A DNA stretch of 64,000 nt, from NCBI GenBank assembly GCA_949130495.1, contig OX422210.1, positions 638,252,585 to 638,316,584 of the forward strand. The letters run 5' to 3'. This stretch comes from Sambucus nigra (Eukaryota; Streptophyta; Magnoliopsida; Dipsacales; Adoxaceae). Shown piece after piece: positions 60,480 to 64,000 of this stretch (the first letter of the stretch is position 1; each line of letters opens with the position of its first letter). Below the pieces are notes generated by a model. The model was given only the letters and a program-made list of their open reading frames with translations, was not told the origin of the DNA and ran no database searches. The position numbers were made by a program, and so were the translations under genes.

Positions 60480-61976
60480 CAGCTCGCCTTCGATGATGAG
60501 TAGAATCGTGCAAAATTCACTCAGATTTTGTGTGCCTCCTCCTTGCCTTTGGGGAACTGATTATCTTTGAGGTATCGTATGATGGGATCCAACCAGCTCA
60601 AAGACAACTCTATCCAGACAGTACTTCAAGAATGCCACCTAGATGGTGCTATTAAGGTAAGATTTGAGCAGCAGACGCCGAGACATCGGCGTGGCTATTG
60701 TTCCCTCATGGAAACTGCAGGACTTGGATGACAGTGTGGCCATTGTTGTCCAGTGGGAACTGCAGGATCTGGGAGACCTCAAAAGTTGCGAACCAAATTC
60801 TTTGCCTTCTCCAAGTATGTAGACGTTCTACCGTCATAGACATGATATCCCATGAAAGTTAGCAGACAGACAATCTTAAATCGCAAAAAGCTTTCAACTT
60901 CCTGGATCGTAATAACTTGCCGTTCTTCAAAGCGCCTATAGTGCCTCGTACTCTCCTTCATTGTTGGAGGTCCTCGATCATAATAACTTTTGGTGCAATC
61001 AAAATGATCCCGGCTCTGGATCTTTTAAGGTTTGATGTTCTGTTCACGAACAAAGCCCATGCATTCTGCTGAGCTGGTCGTGCTGGCCTGAAGTTCAATA
61101 TCTTCAGTGGCAACTTCTGGACTTGCTTCCTTTGTGTGGTTCATGCCTCCGAACAAATCATTCTCATATTTCTGCGAGTACTTGCCCTTTAACAAAGGTG
61201 TGCATTGCATATTGTATGTCATATTGCCCCATTTCCACCAACCACTTGGATATACGTCCACATAAGTCGGCTTTCGGAAGACTGCCTTAAAGGGGAAGCA
61301 TGTCAAAACAGCGATAATGCGGGCCTCAAAACATTGTCTCAACTTTCATGAGTCATCACAAGGGTGAAGGGTAACTTTTGGAGAGGCAAGTAACTCCTCT
61401 CTCCGTTTGTAAAATTTTATTTCCATAGTAAACCATTAAGGTGGCCATTCTCATCACACGAATGTCGAGCTCACTGCACGGTCAGATTCTGAGAGATACA
61501 AGTAAAGGACTTCACCAGCCTGATGCTTGGTGAGCGAACTCTTCATTCCAGCCCTTTTTTAATCTTCTTCAATACCAAAGATCAACTTTTGTCCGAAAAC
61601 CTCAAAAACAAATCGGTTCAATGCATCAAACACCCCAATCAATTTTTATACCTTCCAAATGGTGGTCGGAGATCGGATGGTTTTCAATGCCTAGTTAACG
61701 TCAGCGTTACCTTCGATCCCTCGTTGGTTTACCAAGTACCCAAGGAATTTACCAAGCTAACGTCAAAGAAGAACTTGATTATATTGAGGTTCATCCTGTA
61801 ATGACATGGGATATCTTTCTTCAAATCGGAAAGGTGTCACCCTTTCATTTTCTCTTTATTAGCATGTCATCAATGTACACCTGTTCCTTGAACATTTTTG
61901 TCAATCGTTGTTAGGTTACCCAAGCATTCTTCAACAAAAAGGACATCACTAAGTACCCATGAAATCCCAGGGTAGT
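60480..61976 (-). pseudogene. Tat/Ogre-Retand type RT-RNase H fragment
   Basis: On the minus strand from 61970: YLVMSFLLKNAWVT, QRLTKMFKEQVYIDDMLIK (RT, with YIDD kept), later IGVFDALNRFVFEVFG near 61570-61620, KLRQCFEARIIAVLTCFPF and FRKPTYVDVYPSGWWKWG at 61230-61342 (RNase H tether block), then HVYDGRTSTYLEKAKNLV and NNGHTVIQVLQFP near 60720-60850, with one duplicated segment. The order fits Retand pol; stops and a missing piece before YIDD break it. The right end is cut by the LTR at 61977. Confidence 0.6.
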
Positions 61977-62286
61977 TGATGGGAATCCATTTTATCTTTC
62001 TTTTAGTTTTATTGTATTTTCTATTTTTAGTTCTTTTTAGGCATTTTCCTTCCTTAATTAGTTGCCAAGCATGTTTGGGACTAATTAGGTATTCTTTTAT
62101 TTTATAATTGGTCCTTTAGTCATTTTAGCTATTACTTGATTAGCATGTAATATCTCTACTATAAATAGGCTTGTATTCTCATTTTGTACTCAATTCTCCA
62201 TTCTTGAAATATAAGAACTCATTTGTTTCTCTCTTTAGAAATCATATTGTCTTGATTTTTAGGTCATTGACGTGTAGTTCACGTCA
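61977..62286 (+). repeat. short 5' LTR
   Basis: TGATGGGAATCC ... TAGTTCACGTCA, 310 bases, with the primer site three bases further on. The partner LTR is outside the window. Confidence 0.75.
62160..62167 (+). promoter_or_regulatory. TATA box of the short LTR
   Basis: TATAAATA, 184 bases into the LTR, before GGCTTGTATTCTC. Confidence 0.6.
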
Positions 62287-62289
62287 AAT

Positions 62290-62301
62290 TGGTATCATAG
62301 C
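62290..62301 (+). other. primer-binding site
   Basis: TGGTATCATAGC differs by one base from TGGTATCAGAGC, the initiator tRNA-Met site. Confidence 0.8.
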
Positions 62302-62374
62302 GGGTGTCGCTCCAAACATTAGTGTTAGTGTGTATCGTTGTGTGTAGAATATCAAATCGTGTCCTACATTCTCA

Positions 62375-64000
62375 ATAGCCCCGAAGAAGGCAACCCGAAT
62401 TCAAGATGAGATTAACGAAGAGTTTAGACAAACCAATGAAGAATTGAAACAAAATCAAGAACAATTTGAGAAGGCAATCAAGAATTGAGACAAAATCATC
62501 AAGAATTTACGCAACGAACGGATGAAATGACAAATAGACATCAAGAACAATTTGAAACCCTAATGTTGCAATTCTCCAAATTGCAAAACCCTAATCCCTC
62601 GAAGGAAATCCTGGAATCAAGTCCCCACAGGCATGGAACACAGCCCGAATACATCCCCAACAGATCCGAAAAGGAACCCGATGAAGCTGTTCATCCTTGT
62701 TGTCAGTTTCTGATGCCGGACAGGGCAGTTCTTGGCCCTAAAGCTGCCAACCAAGGGCGTTTGGGGGCTTTGCAATGTCAAACCACCCAAATGGGGGTCG
62801 ACACCCCTCCGACTGGAATTTTTAATGCCGACAGCCACCTGAGGCCTATTGCGAACCCACCCCTGGGTCGGACCACCCTCCCGGTGGCCAATCCTTATTT
62901 CTTTGCCTTAGGACTGCCCGATTCAGGTGTATATACCACACATCCCTGCCAAGAACATGTTTTAAACCCTTTAAACACCAATTGTTGTCCAAATGCCACC
63001 CATAAAACCCTAATACCTGCTGCCCCGTTTGGAATCCTAACTCGTGTGGATTTAACCAAATCATTGCCACCCCAATCGTAAAACTCATTCTGAACCCAGA
63101 CCTCACCATAATTTTTCCAACCAAAATGTTAACCCAAATAACCCAAGAAATCGTAATTTCACCCAAGAACGGGAACCCACAATAAAATCCGCCCTACCCG
63201 AGTTGCCCGAAATTCCAAATACAATTTCCCTCAGCCCATCACATAATTCCAACCCTATTCGACCTCCCGAACCGCCCGACGCATTTGATTTTGGTATTTT
63301 TGAATATCAAAATATCGATCCGCGTTTGCATGCCCATGCACCACCAATGATACCTCCCCACCTATTATCACATCACACACCATCTCATCATGACCTCTCT
63401 TTACTTTCCACTGATTCCTCTTCTTCCTCTGACATTAGAAATACACGCCGTAGTATCTATGAGTGGATTCCCCCACAAGGTGCCCATCGCCCCATTCCAC
63501 TACGGGATCGTCAGTGTTTCTATTGTGGAGAACGTGGTCACCTCATTGCCACATGTCCCCACTATCAGCGTGATCCCCGAGCACCTCCCATGGCCCTACA
63601 TGATCATCCTCCTCGCCCACCACCTGTACAGATGCCACCAATTCCGATTGATTATGTTGCACCTGCACCCGGTGATGTGGTGGGCCCGAGAGCTCATCGG
63701 GATGGAAACCTACTCTCTTTAGCACTTCAGTTACTTTCTAGGAGTCTCCATGGTAGGGCTGGCAATTTTTGACACGATAACCCGTTTATGGTAATAACCC
63801 GAAACGACCCGAAATTGACATGATTAGCTTGTATAGATTTAAAATTACCTAAAACTTATACTCAAATAAAAATCAACATGACCCGAAAATGACACGACTA
63901 ACCCGAATTGCCACCCCTTCATGGGGGCATTCGTATAGACATTCCTATGTTTGATGGCAGATTCTCCCCGAATGATATGACCAATTGGCTCGCCGCTATG
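62375..64000 (+). pseudogene. gag with an N-terminal zinc-knuckle extension, two frameshifts, 3' incomplete
   Basis: The reading starts at ATA (62375, likely a changed ATG) with APKKATRIQDEINEEFRQ, a Glu/Gln-rich coiled coil. It shifts frame near 62480 (FETLMLQFSKLQNPNPSKEI and a Pro-rich part) and back near 63060. Then come PPEPPDAFDFGIFEYQN and a perfect CCHC knuckle, CFYCGERGHLIATC (63517-63558). After a MITE at 63754-63916 the frame continues GIRIDIPMFDGRFSPNDMTN, the start of the gag core, to the window end. The knuckle thus lies before the core; in most Ty3/gypsy gag proteins it lies after. Confidence 0.75.
63754..63916. mobile_element. hAT-like MITE inside gag
   Basis: TAGGGCTGGCAATT ... 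AATTGCCACCC inverted ends, 163 bases, between CTCCATGG (63746-63753) and CTTCATGG (63917-63924), an 8-bp duplication with one mismatch. Removing it with one repeat restores the gag frame. Confidence 0.7.

Larger units (their letters stand above)
61977..64000 (+). mobile_element. Ty3/gypsy element, 5' part, runs off the window
   Basis: A 310-base LTR with TATA box and initiator tRNA-Met primer site is followed by a gag region that reaches the start of the gag core at the window end. A small MITE sits inside gag. Confidence 0.8.

Noticed and set aside
61025..61342. A seemingly cellular 105-residue protein on the minus strand
   Set aside because: Its KLRQCFEARIIAVLT and KPTYVD blocks follow the RNase H tether region of Retand elements, and RT motifs lie just upstream.
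1..64000. tRNA or rRNA genes
   Set aside because: No cloverleaf or rRNA stretch was noticed; the only tRNA-like words are retroelement primer-binding sites.

Overview
This window looks like repeat-dense nuclear DNA of a flowering plant, probably a eudicot. Plant-type LTR retrotransposons, CACTA, MULE-like and MITE elements are nested in one another. I recognise one host gene. Calls rest on reading translated segments, on matched LTR ends (TG...CA) and on target-site duplications (TSDs); no alignment or database search was run.

Layout. 1-5935: 3' half of a Ty3/gypsy chromovirus (Tekay/Del type), one reading frame with four nonsense codons, plus its 3' LTR. 5936-17995: copy A of a segmental duplication, made of a CACTA 3' part, a Tat/Ogre-Retand gag-protease fragment (minus), a Reina/Galadriel-like Ty3/gypsy element (minus), a MULE-like fragment (minus) and the 5' part of a Ty1/copia element. 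18260-19460: LTR-like stretch. 19768-22368: minus-oriented solo LTR (TSD AATTA) filled by an 18-bp minisatellite. 23053-23240: host-like coiled-coil exon fragment. 23728-27346 and 35715-42976: copy B of the duplication, split by about 8.4 kb that holds more of the Retand element and a nested non-autonomous Athila-like element (29224-35638). 41247-49195: complete but dead copia element (TSD ATCCT) whose 3' LTR carries a solo LTR (47233-48917, TSD GAATG). 50222-50997: non-autonomous TIR transposon.

Host gene. On the minus strand, three exons (59813-60006, 58804-58976, 53124-53193) join in phase with canonical splice sites. They encode the C-terminal part of a short-chain dehydrogenase that I match to plant NADPH-dependent pterin aldehyde reductase. 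Its last intron is 5.6 kb and holds a solo LTR (56727-57968, TSD CATAT) and another LTR-like stretch. The first exon is not in the window; upstream lie a Retand RT-RNase H fragment and a third Ty3/gypsy element (61977 to the window end) whose gag region carries a CCHC knuckle ahead of the gag core.

Because the older insertions are shared by copies A and B and the younger ones are not, the window gives a relative insertion history: CACTA, Retand, Reina-like, MULE and copia came before the duplication. The Tekay element in A came after it. The large deletion and copia truncation in A, and two internal deletions in B, are copy-specific.
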